NCBI GenBank assembly: GCA_030295235.1
Contig: AP026142.1
Location: 372,001 to 436,000 of the forward strand
Reading direction: 5' to 3'
Length of the DNA stretch: 64,000 nt
DNA from: Fistulifera solaris
Lineage: Eukaryota; Bacillariophyta; Bacillariophyceae; Naviculales; Stauroneidaceae
Below, piece by piece: positions 11,555 to 22,248 of this stretch; positions within the stretch are counted from its first letter, which is position 1; each line of letters begins with the position of its first letter. The notes beneath the pieces were generated by a model. The model worked only from the letters and a program-made list of their open reading frames with translations, did not search any database and was not told the origin of the DNA. The position numbers and the translations under genes are program-made.

Positions 11555-11659
11555 CTGAAAGGCACTGCGGTCAGTTTCAATGCTCCATACAACTACAAGA
11601 GACGTCGCAGAGACTTCAACAGTAATCACTTGCCGCACCAAGACAAGGGATGCACTTAC
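11555..11659 (-). other. Probable 5'-UTR intron of the H1 gene
   Basis: On the minus strand a GTAAGTGC donor at 11659 and a pyrimidine-rich CCTTTCAG acceptor ending at 11555 enclose 105 nt, 13 nt before the H1 ATG. Splicing would remove an upstream ATG-TAA that otherwise precedes the start. Inferred from splice signals only. Confidence 0.5.
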
Positions 11660-12276
11660 ATGGTTGTTTTTGAATCAATCAACTGCTGTTACTATTGATG
11701 CAATGATGGCAAACTTTTCGTCGGTTGCCTTGCAAAAACGCGTCGGCCACCTCTCCCTCCGCCTGCGCCCAATTTTAAATCCTGCGCCAGGATACCTGCA
11801 CGTAGATCACTACGGAGTTGTACATACGTGACATTCTACATGAGTTTCAGTACAAGAATACGAAAATTTGACCTTTGTCCGAACGCGTCCGTTGGGCGCG
11901 CCAGTAGGGAGCTCAGTGACGAAATGAAGCGAGACGGCTTGCAGTCTGCGTTTCCGGCCTTTTGTCTGATGATGATTCAACTTCGAAGAACGAACATGGC
12001 TGTTGGATCGTGACGCCCTTGCAGAGTTGATGTGCGTCGCTAGCTTGTACGATGTGAAATTGCAGGGTGCAACCTAGGTCTAAGGGGTGAAAGAGTGCTT
12101 TTCATTAAAAAGTCGACAACTGAAAAGAGGCTTAGAAAAAAGATCTATTATTTCCAAGTTAATTAAAATATCAAACGCAATCGTTACCAGCTGTTTCCAA
12201 CATGAATTCCAAAACAATGCATATCTAAAGAGCAACGGTCTCGGAATCCAAAAAGTACGGCTTTGTGTGTTTGGGT
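11660..12276. other. Spacer upstream of H1 and downstream of H2B
   Basis: Holds the H1 promoter side, with CGTAGATCACTACGG at 11801-11815 containing the TCTACG motif also seen in the other histone promoters. I see no gene. Confidence 0.4.
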
Positions 12277-12292
12277 GGAGGTAAAAACCTCC
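12277..12292 (-). terminator. Histone-type 3' hairpin after H2B
   Basis: The minus strand reads GGAGGT-TTTT-ACCTCC with the flanks AAACC and ACCCA, 36 nt after the H2B stop. Same structure as at the other histone genes. Confidence 0.85.
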
Positions 12293-12328
12293 GGTTTGAA
12301 AATCTACAAAGTAGATCATGCCATGCAT

Positions 12329-12685
12329 TTAAGCACTGCTGGAGAACTTGGTCACAGCCTTGGTTCCCTCCGAGACGGCGTGCTTGGCCAATTCACCAGG
12401 AAGCATGAGGCGGACGGCAGTCTGGATCTCACGACTGCTGAGAGTGGCCTTCTTGCTGTAAGTAGAGAGCTTTCCGGCCTCAGTAGCAATGCGCTCGAAG
12501 ATATCGTTGATGAAGGAGTTCATGATGGACATACCCTTCTTGGAGATACCGGTATCGGGGTGGACCTGCTTGAGCACCTTGTAGATGTAAGAAGAGTACG
12601 TCTCGGTACGCTTCTTGCTTTTGGTCTTGGCACCAGCGGCCTTCTTGGGTGCCTTAGCAGATTGCTTGGAGGGAGTCTTAGCCAT
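12329..12685 (-). CDS. Histone H2B
   Basis: 118 aa, intact. Standard H2B: basic N-tail ([18 protein letters not shown]), histone fold beginning [20 protein letters not shown], then [17 protein letters not shown] and the C-terminal AVTKFSSSA, which carries the lysine that is ubiquitinated in other eukaryotes. It pairs with H2A in the nucleosome. It is divergent from H2A, with 520 bp between the ATGs, and ends in the histone hairpin, so the pair is probably co-regulated through S phase. Confidence 0.97.
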   Translation of the reverse strand: MAKTPSKQSAKAPKKAAGAKTKSKKRTETYSSYIYKVLKQVHPDTGISKKGMSIMNSFINDIFERIATEAGKLSTYSKKATLSSREIQTAVRLMLPGELAKHAVSEGTKAVTKFSSSA

Positions 12686-13205
12686 GGTTGCGAAAGTTTG
12701 GGTTTGCGATAAACGAAAATGAAGTTCGAATAATTGTGAGAACTGAAGGAAGTCCTTGGCGTTGCGTTGCTGCGGTGGTTGTTTTGGGCGGGCCGTGCTG
12801 CAGGAGCATTTTTGGCCGGCGCACGCCAGCGGTTACACCAACTGCTAGTACTCGATGTACGCACACGTCAAAAATATACGAGGGATCTCGTACGTAGTCG
12901 TAAACGGTGTTCCTCGTACACAGTTGAAACCGCGCCACATCGTCTTGCTGTTCTACGTCTTGCAATTTTGGGCGCATCGAACTGGTAGAATTTCTACGGA
13001 GCGTACGTGTGTACCAGACTGTCGTAGAATCCATGCATTTCCTACGACACTTCACAGAACGTCGACCCCGGCTTGTTCTTCTCCGCCGCATTCACCCCAT
13101 CGTTGCCTCTGCTGCAAACGTCACAAATCACAAGCAACACTTGTTGACAACTCGTTTTTACATTATCAAAACAAAAGCAAAAACAAAACCAAAACTACTA
13201 TCACC
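12686..13205. promoter_or_regulatory. Divergent H2B/H2A promoter
   Basis: The spacer between two histone genes transcribed away from each other. It contains TCTACG at 12952-12957 and 12993-12998 and its complement CGTAGA at 13023-13028, a motif that recurs in the other two histone promoter regions. The last 85 bases before the H2A ATG are shared with the second H2A copy. Confidence 0.6.
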
Positions 13206-13583
13206 ATGTCTGGAAAAGGAAAAGGAAAAGGAGGTCGCGGAGACAAGAAATCCACCAGCAGCTCCTCCAAGGCCGGCTTGCAGTTCCCCGTCGGTCGTAT
13301 CGGACGTTACTTGCGTCAAGGAAAGTACGCGACTCGTATGGGTGCCGGAGCACCCGTGTACTTGGCCGCTGTGCTCGAGTACTTGTGCGCTGAAATCTTG
13401 GAGTTGGCCGGAAACGCCGCTCGTGACAACAAGAAGACTCGTATTGTTCCCCGTCACATCACTTTGGCCGTGAAGAACGACGAGGAATTGAACAAGTTGT
13501 TGGGAGGAGTCACCATTGCCTCGGGAGGTGTGTTGCCCAACATTCACGCCGTCTTGTTGCCCAAGAAGACTGTTACCAAGTAA
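13206..13583 (+). CDS. Histone H2A (copy 1)
   Basis: 125 aa, intact. Canonical H2A: N-tail [40 protein letters not shown], acidic-patch region [19 protein letters not shown] and [19 protein letters not shown]. It ends KKTVTK, so it lacks the SQ motif of H2A.X, and it has no H2A.Z features. The protein is identical to that of copy 2 at 22.9-23.3 kb. The AAAAC-rich leader just before the ATG is also conserved between the copies. It is followed by the histone hairpin. Confidence 0.97.
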   Translation: MSGKGKGKGGRGDKKSTSSSSKAGLQFPVGRIGRYLRQGKYATRMGAGAPVYLAAVLEYLCAEILELAGNAARDNKKTRIVPRHITLAVKNDEELNKLLGGVTIASGGVLPNIHAVLLPKKTVTK

Positions 13584-13655
13584 GCAGCTAAGCAACTTGG
13601 TGTGTGCAGTTCCTACTGTTGGAGTCGAGCGTATGCCTCGTTTCCCTACCAAACC

Positions 13656-13671
13656 GGAAGTTTTAACTTCC
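13656..13671 (+). terminator. Histone-type 3' hairpin after H2A copy 1
   Basis: GGAAGT-TTTA-ACTTCC with the flanks AAACC and ACCCA, 72 nt after the stop. Relative to the H1, H2B and H3 hairpins the fourth pair is A-T instead of G-C, changed on both sides, which supports base pairing. Confidence 0.85.
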
Positions 13672-13687
13672 ACCCAAACCAACAAAG

Positions 13688-14082
13688 CACATCAGTCTTT
13701 CAAGGAAACTGCAACTTTACCACCGTATCATAACAAGATGTAGTCATTTGTTTATTCTCTCTGCATTTCGATAGATCATAATGAATAGTTTTTGTCATGT
13801 TTTCATTCGAGTGAGGTCGTCGTCATGGCAACAACAATGCGTTTCTACGATAAGGATAGGTCCAATTTTCATTCTGGTACCGCAAAGACACTCGTTTTCA
13901 GTCATTTCCGTCGGCACGAGCACACGACCCGTTGCGTGCCGAACGGCGGACGATGCAGCGATGCAAGCAACAACAACCATAACGCGGTGCATGTAAGAAG
14001 CAACAAAACATCCGATGCGATCATTCCTTTCGTTTGCATTGCTTCTAAATTAAATTGAAGATAGCCAAAGATCAATCGAATC
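13688..14082. other. Intergenic, nothing recognised
   Basis: Spacer between the H2A 3' end and the AP-1 mu gene. Short open frames on both strands look random. Confidence 0.4.
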
Positions 14083-15496
14083 ATGGTCGCTTCTGCGGTT
14101 TTTATCACGGATTTGTCCGGAAAAATGCTCATCAGCCGCAATTACCGGGGTGATGTACCGTTGAATAAAGCCGTAGAACGTTTTACCAAGTATTTACTCG
14201 ATACGCCCGATGAACAGAAGAAACCGATCTTTTCACGGATGTCAATGGCGAATTCTTGCACGAAGAAGATGTGGGAGGGACCGGAATTGGAGGAGAAACC
14301 TATGTTTACATTGCCGTACGTCTCCTTAACCAAAATCACCGCCTGTACGTCCGATTCTCACCAGTCTTTTTTTTCTTGCCGTAGCTCTCCAATCTCTATA
14401 TGTGCGCCGTAACAATAAGAAACAGCAATGCCGCTTTAACGTTAACATTTCTGTACCGCTTATCCCAAGTCTTCAAAGATTACTTTGGCACGCTTGAGGA
14501 GGAAAGCATTCGCGATAACTTTGTCATCATTTACGAGTTACTCGATGAAACCATGGATTTCGGTTTGCCCCAATCGCTTGACAGTACCATTTTGCGAAGC
14601 TTTATCACAACGGGAGCCAACCGCATGGCCGAAGATACCCGTAGCAAGCCCCCGGTCGCCCTTACCAACGCGGTCAGTTGGCGTGCGGAAGGCATCAAGC
14701 ACAAAAGAACGAGATCTTCTTGGATGTAGTCGAGAAACTCAACTTACTGGTCGCGGCCAATGGTACAGTACTGCATTCGGAAATTCTGGGAGCGGTCAAA
14801 ATGAAGTCATTCCTTTCGGGAATGCCGGAACTCAAGCTCGGTTTGAACGACAAACTCATGTTCGAAGCGACGGGCCGGGCCAATCAAGCACGCGGAAAAT
14901 CGGTTGAGCTGGAAGATATTAAGTTTCATCAATGCGTTCGTTTGGCTCGATTCGAAAATGACCGAACCATCTCGTTCATTCCACCCGATGGCGAGTTCGA
15001 TCTCATGACTTACCGACTCAACACCCATGTCAAGCCACTGATTTGGGTCGAGGCGGTGGTGGAGCCCCATAAAGGTAGTCGCATCGAATACATGGTCAAG
15101 ACGCGGTCTCAATTCAAGTCGCGATCGGTCGCCAACAATGTGGAGATAATCATTCCGGTACCACCCGATGTCGACAGTCCCTCCTTCAAATCGTCCGTCG
15201 GTACGGTCACGTACTTGCCCGACAAGGACGCGGTGGTTTGGAAAATCAAACAGTATCATGGTGGACGGGAGTTTTTGATGCGGGCCCATTTTGGACTGCC
15301 GAGCATTAGTGCCAATGATCAGAAGGCCGAGAATTCGTGGAAAGCTCCGATCCGCGTCCAGTTTGAGATTCCCTATTTCACGGTGTCGGGCATTCAGGTT
15401 CGGTACCTGAAAATTATTGAAAAGAGTGGTTATCAAGCTTTACCATGGGTGCGCTACATTACGGCCAATGGAGACTATCAACTTCGAATGGCATAA
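14083..15496 (+). CDS. AP1M: AP-1 clathrin adaptor complex, mu subunit
   Basis: About 448 aa in two exons, 14083-14315 and 14385-15496, with a 69-nt intron (GTACGT...CCGTAG). The N-terminal longin-type fold has SGKMLISRNYRGDV and SIRDNFVIIYELLDETMDFG. The mu homology domain runs from about residue 170 to the end, with FLDVVEKLNLLVAANG, RLARFENDRTISFIPPDGEF, SQFKSRSVANNVEIIIPVP and the C-terminus SGYQALPWVRYITANGDYQL, the form typical of AP-1 rather than AP-2 to AP-4. The subunit binds Yxx-phi sorting signals during transport between the trans-Golgi network and endosomes. Two runs are one base short (T4 near 14229 in GATCTTTTCACGG, A4 near 14702 in CACAAAAGAACG); both repairs restore the conserved sequence. 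Confidence 0.95.
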
Positions 15497-15715
15497 TATC
15501 TAATACAGATGTTTCGATGTGTGAAGTAGCCATTAAGTGCCAATTAGACATAATTTCTATAAGCACGTTGATAAATCATTGAAAGGGAGCAGTACTCTCG
15601 TCCGATGTAGCGTTACCTTCCGACGAAGCACTTTGCACCTCCGTAACAGTTGCGGCTTCCGGTGCTTTTGCCTCTTTGAGGGGCTCTTCAACGATTTCTG
15701 GGCAAACGTCTTCGA

Positions 15716-18179
15716 TCACCTGAGCGACAAATGGGCTTTTCTCTTTGACTCCTCTCTTCGTTCAGCGGCCACCTTTTGTAAGTTTGCCGACCGATCTTCT
15801 TCCGATAATTCAGGACTGGTTGCCTTGGTATCCGGGGCAGCACTAGAGATTCCAAGTTGCAGCAACTCGACTTCCTCGGAATCCGCTTCCAATCCTTTTC
15901 CGCGAAGGACCTCTTTTCGTTTTCCTTCCACAATGGCATTGACTTCCTCGGGAGCAACGCCTAAGTTTCGCATTACAGCTGCCGCAAATGGTAGAGTGAG
16001 AAGCAAGTTATCTTCAGGAAGAATGGGCACCATTGCAGCCACATCCAAAGTCTTCTGTAAACGACTTGCGTGGTCCGCATCCGCAGCACGCGCAAAGATC
16101 TTCAGGTCCGGGTACCAGCGTCGAAGCGCAATCACGACGCGATTGGCTTGCGCTTTGTCTGCTATACAGACGACAACACATCGAGCTTTGCCAATGTTGA
16201 ATGCTTCCGCAACTTCTTGACGACCAATGTCTCCGTAGAAGACGGGTAGTCCCTTGTTTCGCGCTTGAATAGCTTTGTTGGGATCCACCTCAAGCCCCAC
16301 ATACTTGATAAACTTGCGATCCAGCAAGTCACAAACCACCTTTCCAACAGCACCGTATCCCACGACAGCAGCGAAGTCGTCGCTCTCCTTAATTTCGTTG
16401 GCGTCACGATCTTGTCCTAAGTAATGAGTAAAGTCACTCTTCTCCTCCAACACTTTCGCGATGCGTCCTCCTGCAGATGCCATCAACGGCGTTGCCGCCA
16501 TGGTCAAACTAACGGAGGTCAACAATAGTTTGGTGGTAGCAGGATCCAGGATACCCAAAGATCGCGCCAACCCAAAAGGCAACAAAGGCAAATTCTCCTC
16601 CCTGACTTAAAATCAGGCCTGTTTGTGAAGCTGTGGACATACTCAACCCAAAAGCTAGCGAAAGGGCAGTCGTAACGGCAGCTTTGAGTGCTAAGATGGC
16701 CAAGACGAGAGAGCCCACCAAAGGTAGGTTCGAGAGAACCAAGCCAACATCAATCTCAAATCCTACCGTCACAAAGAAGAGCCCCAACAAAACTCCACGG
16801 AACGGAGCAATATCGGCTTCAATCTGATAACGGTATTTCGTTTCAGATAATAGAACACCTGCTAAGAATGCTCCCAGTGTGTTACTCAATCCCAGTCCTT
16901 CCGTCATAAACGACATGGATAGCACTGTCAAAAGAATAACACCTAAAAATGCTTCTTGAGACTGTGCTTGAGCCACTGTTCGGAACAAGGGATTGACAAC
17001 AAACCGACCAGCAGCGGCGATGGATCCCAGTGCCAAACCGGCTTTGACAACAGCATTGAAAACGGCTCCCGCCAGTCCACGACCACCACCCGCCAAAATA
17101 GGCGTCACGACGAGCAAAGGGACCACGGCCAAATCTTGAAAAAGCAGCACACCGAATGCAGCCTTACCAAAGCGAGTAGCCAACTGATCATTATCTTTCA
17201 ACAGCTGCAGAACGAATGCAGAACTACTCAATGCCAGTCCACCGCCCAGCACAACTAAAGCATTGGCTGGCAATCCCAGTACTCCTCCAATACCAGCAGC
17301 CACCAGAGCCGTCACAATAAATTGACTAAAGCCCAATCCAAACACATCCTTCTTCATGGAAAGCAAACGCTCCACCGACAATTCCAGGCCCATTTCAAAC
17401 AAGAAGAATACAATTCCTAGTTCCGCCAACGTTTCCGTCGTATGAATGCCCGAAATCAAACCCGCCGCGTTGGGTCCCAACAGCATACCAGCCGCCAGAA
17501 AGCCCAAAATAGGCGAAGTCCCGAGACGTTTGCACAACGGCGTCACGAGAGCGGTAGCCAAGAGCAACAATAAGGTATCCGATTTGGGACCTTCCATATA
17601 CTTCATTAAATCTTCGGCGGCTTCGCGGAGCGTCTTTTTGGTTTCACGACCCGCCGTGACCAATTGGTCTTCGACGACGGCGGTCTTTTTCGGAACGACG
17701 GCTTGGCTGCTGCTGCCGCCGCCGCCTCGATACCAAGCGGACGACGATGTAGAGTACGTGGGAAGTTGTTGTTGGACGACTCGTTCGATGGGAGTACTCG
17801 AAGTGCACGGCGGTACATCCTGCACGGGGAGAGACATCGTAAAGACCGAAAACGCCAGTGCAGCGGCTACCAAGAGACTCCGGCGCTTCGATCGTTGCCA
17901 AAGAAGGACTTTTCCCATCCATTTCGTACAAAACTTGGAAAACGTCGCACAGGATTGGCGCAGTTTGTGACCCCAACGACGAGGAGTTTCGTCTTCATCC
18001 ACGACGCGGGCTTCTACGTCTATTGTTTTGGAAAAAAGAGTAGATTGTTGTTGTTTGGTGACGAAAAAGTTGCTTTGTACAGTCAAAGGCGGCACCAGCC
18101 GGGCGGAGGATGAGAATCCTTCCGTCGATATCGTACAAAAAGCCAACAGCAGCGCTGCTAACAAAGTTTTTCGACCCAT
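15716..18179 (-). CDS. Plastid KEA/KefB-type K+/H+ antiporter with RCK (TrkA-N) domain
   Basis: About 820 aa. The start is taken at the internal Met at 18179, because MGRKTLLAALLLAFCTISTE plus GFSSSA forms a signal peptide and plastid motif. A variable linker (residues about 30-200) precedes a CPA2 antiporter domain of about 12 helices (GILGFLAAGMLLGPNA-like PILGFLAAGMLLGPNAAGL, FFLFEMGLELSVERL, VLLFQDLAVVPLLV, TGLILSQGGEFAFVAF). The soluble C-terminal TrkA-N domain has the nucleotide-binding VVGYGAVGK and a distal acidic strand end (GLEVD). Arabidopsis KEA3 has this design and adjusts the thylakoid proton gradient. One frame break, a T4 run one base long near 16585, lies inside the conserved QGGEFAFVAF motif. 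An acidic extension could continue the protein to 15576 if one base is missing near 15735. Confidence 0.9.
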
Positions 18180-18390
18180 GATCGTCTGTTTCTCTCGCTT
18201 TCGTACTTCTTGATGATGTGAGTTTCCGGCCAAGTTGGATACCAAAGAGTTGCAAAGGTTGCTTCTCCAGACATTAACGCGTGTCGTTGGCTGGTGACCG
18301 TTGTGATGTGTTTTGTTTTTTGTCCGCGAATCCGCGATCCTTCTGGATTTGCGCGGCTCTCGCGGCCGCGTCGCGTGCGTATTTCCTCAC

Positions 18391-18467
18391 CGTCTGTCTG
18401 TCTGTCCGTCCGTCTGTCGCCTGCCTACTGCCTACTGCCGCTAAGATACAAGTACCTTGTATTGTCC

Positions 18468-18502
<35 letters not shown>

Positions 18503-18503
18503 G
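18391..18503. repeat. (CTGT)n-rich microsatellite region
   Basis: Two imperfect blocks of CTGT/CCGT units (18391-18419 and 18464-18503) separated by a short CTGCCTACTGC duplication. It lies in the spacer upstream of the antiporter gene. Confidence 0.9.
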
Positions 18504-18836
18504 CCTAACTTGTATTCGGACTCGAAACTAGGACAGTCGACGCTTTCGCTTTCCGGGACTGAATATGACTGCGTCAACAACTCAAGATTTAGCTTCTTTC
18601 AACGTAGTCAAAACTAGAGTGCTGCATTGAAAAGTGGATGCAATCACTTCAACTTGTCAACATTGTTCCGTCTCAAGTGAAAATTGTCCCGTTCATTCTA
18701 AAGCGGCGTTCATTCAAGAAATCACGGATACTGTACTATACTGTACTAACCCTTGATTAGATCAATTTTAACAAAGTGACAAAAGAGAGAAATGCACACG
18801 AACGGTGAAGGTATACACCCACACACACACACACAC
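18504..18836. other. Intergenic with a (CA)n run
   Basis: Spacer between the antiporter 5' end and the pirin 3' end. A CA dinucleotide run at about 18818-18836 abuts the pirin stop. No gene seen. Confidence 0.5.
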
Positions 18837-19961
18837 TTAGCGCCCCATCTTGCCTTCCCTATAATCACGAATAGCTTGTTGAATTTCCGCTTGCGTATTC
18901 ATCACGAAAGGGCCTTGTGCCGCAATGGGTTCATCGAGGGGTTCTCCGCCCAAAATTAACAAAGCAGTGTCGGATTCGACGACACGGAGACGCAAAATGT
19001 CACTCCCGTCTAGTCTCATCAACGCCACATCTTGTGGTCCGAGCTTCGATGCTTTCATTTTCTGATCTCCCTCGCCACTCAAGACTTCAACCGATCCTCT
19101 TCGAACAAAGACAATACAATTGTGATGCGCCGGAAAGGGCAAATCAATTTCGGATCCGACGTGCGGCAATTGGACATCCCACATTTGAACGGGTGAAAAG
19201 GTGGAAGCTGCACCTTTCGTGTCACCCAACTCACCCGCAATGATGCGGGCTTTACCGAGAACGTCGGCCGAGTTCAGAGGCAAGGGTACTTCGGGAATAT
19301 CTTCTTTGGTAATCGGTTGATAACGAGGTTTGGTCATTTTGTGTTTTTTCGGCAAATTCACCCACAGCTGACACATTTCTAACGTTCCACCGTTCTTGGT
19401 AAATTCTTTGCTGTGATATTCTTCGTGAATGATACCGCGCCCGGCCGTCATCCACTGTACATCTCCTTCACCAATCACGCCTTTGTTCCCGGTGCTATCG
19501 TGGTGTTCAATTTCTCCCTGCATGGCGACTAAATAAAGAGGTGTGCGTAAGATTGGTAAAAGAATAAGGAGGGCAAACAAATTTTCTCGTCATAGGCTCG
19601 TACCCGTCACTGTTTCAAAACCTCGATGAGGATGTTGACCAACACCCCGAGGTTTCGTACTCAAATGCGCATTGAATTTTTTGGGATCGGCATAATCGAA
19701 CATGAGCAACGGACTGAGTTCATTGCTGAAGGCGAGACTGCCGAAGACAGGATAGACGTGAAAGCCATCTCCCACCCAATGTTTGGAAGGGCGTTCCATC
19801 ACCTTTCGTACCGAGCGAAATTTCGTCATGTTATTTACGATGCAGGTGTCAATGTTATTATTGTTATTATTATTATTTGACGAGAAAGACGAGGTCGGAT
19901 GAATGAAAGCTGTCAAAAGACTGATGGCCGAAAGCGGGGAAGTCCAGACGGAAGTGCGCAT
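18837..19961 (-). CDS. Pirin family protein (cupin)
   Basis: About 349 aa in two exons, 19961-19604 and 19528-18837, with a 75-nt intron (GTACGA...ATTTAG) that splits a codon inside the conserved core. Joining gives the pirin signature HPHRGFETVT followed by GEIEHHDSTGNKGVIGEGD, WMTAGRGIIHEE and the Pirin_C region (GEGDQKMKASKLGPQDVALM). The His and Glu residues of the N-terminal cupin bind a metal, usually Fe. Pirins act as redox-sensing cofactors or quercetinases. The N-terminus MRTSVWTSPLSAISLLTAFI is hydrophobic and followed by SSFSS, which could be a plastid or secretory targeting signal; a poly-Asn tract (eight AAT-type codons) follows. An upstream Met at 19994 and a Met after the Asn tract are alternative starts. 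Confidence 0.9.
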
Positions 19962-20612
19962 ACAATAAAAACAATGATACGCAATCAAATTCAACCTTGT
20001 CTTACTACTGCTTCTTACTGTAGATAAAAGAAAGTTACGAAAGGAAAGGCCCGAATACTCAATTCATTTCATCCGAAAACACTGTTGTTCGGTGAAGTCA
20101 ACGAACAACGAAACCCAAAGAAGCGAAGAGGGCGGGCCATCGGTCATCACGTCACACGTCATCGCTGCCACTGCCACTCTCTACAAAGTAGAGAGAGAGA
20201 GAGAGTACCGGTAGCGCCACGTTTTGAATTTTGAAGAATCAGAGCAACGCCATAAGCCGTAAGGTTAAGGCTTTGGCGTCACAAGAACGACTCCTCACTC
20301 GTGTTTCCCTTTTCTATCTTTTTGATTCTAGGTCGTCCACCATTCAGGTAAATGGCTATATCTTATATAACAACAGACTCAAATGGTTTTCTGAAATTTG
20401 AATAAGCGATTTCTCTGCTCATGACATTGTCTGGTCTTTCCAAGACATTGTGACTCCGAATTCAACAAGGGAATATTCATTATCGATCATCGAACTCTCA
20501 TGACCGACTCCTCAAACCAGGCACAAGGTAGAACGAGGCACTGACTCTAAATACAACGTTCATCGAAACTACATCCTTGCTCAATTTCTCTCATCACTGT
20601 AGGGTTCTGGCT
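19962..20612. other. Intergenic, low-complexity patches only
   Basis: Contains a GA run near 20191-20206 followed by TACCGGTA. I see no coding potential. Confidence 0.4.
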
Positions 20613-21866
20613 TCATTCCTCATCCGAGAGATCTTCCGGATGAAGAAACAGACGATTCATTTTCGATACCGACAACATGGAACCGCCTGCGACCCAAGGG
20701 AGGGCTTCCACGTCTTTTACTTTGAAACCAATGGACTTGCCTTCATCCAACATAGCCTGGACTTTCTTGATAAATTTTGCTTTGTTGGGTTGGCCCAAAC
20801 GCGCGTACCACATGTAACACTTTTTGCCCGTTTCCACGTCAACGACGTGCGGTTCATTCGTCTCCTTGGGTCGCTCTAAGACGGGAGGAAGGCTTATGCT
20901 TGCTGTTTTCGCAACAGGTGAGACGGGAGGGATGCTTTTGGTGGCCTCTTTCGCAACAGGTGGGACGGGAGGGGTGCTTTTGGTTGTTTCTGTCGCGACA
21001 GGTGGAGAGGCGGGTACGTGAACTTTTTCCGGAATGCGTTCCTTCAGTTTCTTCGTCTCATCCTTTGGAGGAGCACGACTTTTATTGCTGGCTTTGACAG
21101 TCCGAAACGACTTCTGCTTCTTTCGACGAACGGTCTCAGCTGGTATTTCTATTTCTACTTCTTTCATGACAGTCACTTTGGTGACAACTCGTTTCAAAAT
21201 CTTTTCGTGAGCGGACTCGGAGGAATCCGACGAGGCCTCTCTGGCTTTCCGCCGAGCTTCCATGCGTTCCTGACTTTTGTGTTTCCATTCGCGTTTCATA
21301 TTCTTTGCAGCATCACAATGATCTCTACTGAATCCGTGATAATAATCTTTGGGTTTGTGTTTCATTCGTTCGACCGGTTTGGTGGGTGCTGGCTCTGGTT
21401 CCTCATCCGGTTCATCATCGGCCTTTTTCTTTCTCATCGTCCTCCTCTTTCTTTTCCTTGTTTCTGAAATTAAACCAACTCTTTCGTTTCGGTTTTTCTG
21501 GAGCAGCAGCCGGTTTTGTTGGCGTTTTCTTGGTAGCTGCCGGTGCCGCAGCACGTCGCTGCAGATTTTGCGAAGGCGCTTTTTGGGTTTCGCACCCGCT
21601 TTTAAAGCTCTTTTTATCTTTCGGTTCTCGCGACGTATCCGGGCTTCTTCTTCCGCCTCAGAATCGGTGACGTAATCAGATACTTCGATTTCTTCTTCTC
21701 GCTTCACAATCTCTTTTCGAGCCGGACGGATTATCACCGTTTCGTACGAGGAATCACTGTCATCGTCATTCTCGGGTGCTGTCCCTTTCGTCCCCAACGT
21801 GAGCTCGGATACCACCGAAGCATCGCTCGTGGATGCACTGCTTTTCGTTCTCATGATATCGAACAA
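20613..21866 (-). CDS. Highly charged low-complexity protein with a conserved-looking C-terminal segment
   Basis: About 417 aa. The N-terminal half is acidic/basic and coiled (EVSDYVTDSEAEEEARIRRE). The middle has three imperfect repeats of PPVxPVAKxATKSxP (near 20890-21000). The C-terminus is more ordered: GKKCYMWYARLGQPNKAKFI, then VEALPWVAGGSMLSVSKMNRLF. Between about 21430 and 21590 the annotated frame is Arg-rich and unlikely, while the neighbouring frame gives a sensible Ala/Pro/Lys segment with SWFNFRNKEK. A short A5 run near 21588 and a long run near 21430 would compensate each other. I do not recognise the family; a nuclear role is a guess from the charge. Confidence 0.6.
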   Translation of the reverse strand: MFDIMRTKSSASTSDASVVSELTLGTKGTAPENDDDSDSSYETVIIRPARKEIVKREEEIEVSDYVTDSEAEEEARIRRENRKIKRALKAGAKPKKRLRKICSDVLRHRQLPRKRQQNRLLLQKNRNERVGLISETRKRKRRTMRKKKADDEPDEEPEPAPTKPVERMKHKPKDYYHGFSRDHCDAAKNMKREWKHKSQERMEARRKAREASSDSSESAHEKILKRVVTKVTVMKEVEIEIPAETVRRKKQKSFRTVKASNKSRAPPKDETKKLKERIPEKVHVPASPPVATETTKSTPPVPPVAKEATKSIPPVSPVAKTASISLPPVLERPKETNEPHVVDVETGKKCYMWYARLGQPNKAKFIKKVQAMLDEGKSIGFKVKDVEALPWVAGGSMLSVSKMNRLFLHPEDLSDEE

Positions 21867-22248
21867 GATGCTGTGAATGGTGAGACTTTCGTGTTGTCCA
21901 GGGTCATTTGCATGGTTGGATGGAACATCAATGCTTTTTAGCGGTCATGGCATGCCATTTTGCGCTTCCGTTGATCATCACACAAAAATCTTGTATGGCT
22001 ATAAATTACGCCCTTATAGGACTGAGTGTACTATGTCTCACCCAATTGAACATTCAACACTCCTCTATGCGATTAGGCTTTTTCGACTTTTCGGCTTCGG
22101 TATGAGTCCTGTAGCTTGGATCTTTCCCAGTCTCGAGTTGCTTCGCTCAAGCTTCGCGGCTTTCCCCGACTGATGAGGCGCAGCAACGATCTGATTCTCC
22201 TTCATTACATTCACTTCGCTTCCAATCCACACGCAATTCTCTACTACT

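Larger units (their letters stand above)
13121..13687 (+). repeat. 567-bp near-identical block shared with 22789-23355 (inverted)
   Basis: Covers about 85 bp of 5' leader, the whole H2A coding region and about 100 bp of 3' UTR including the hairpin. The partner at 22789-23355 is in opposite orientation, has the same length and differs at only a few sites. The coding differences I saw (for example GCA/GCT, GGT/GGC) are synonymous. Confidence 0.9.

Noticed and set aside
11065-11625. Alanine/glycine-rich hydrophobic plus-strand frame over H1
   Set aside because: It is the complement of the Lys/Ala codons of the H1 tail.
12855-13205. N-terminal extension of the H2A frame upstream of its ATG
   Set aside because: The open frame continues upstream by chance; the protein start at 13206 matches all H2A proteins, and the upstream part is the divergent promoter.
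13158-13685. Long open frame antisense to H2A (and the same at 22791-23318)
   Set aside because: It mirrors the H2A codons, is identical in both copies only because the H2A blocks are, and has low-complexity composition.
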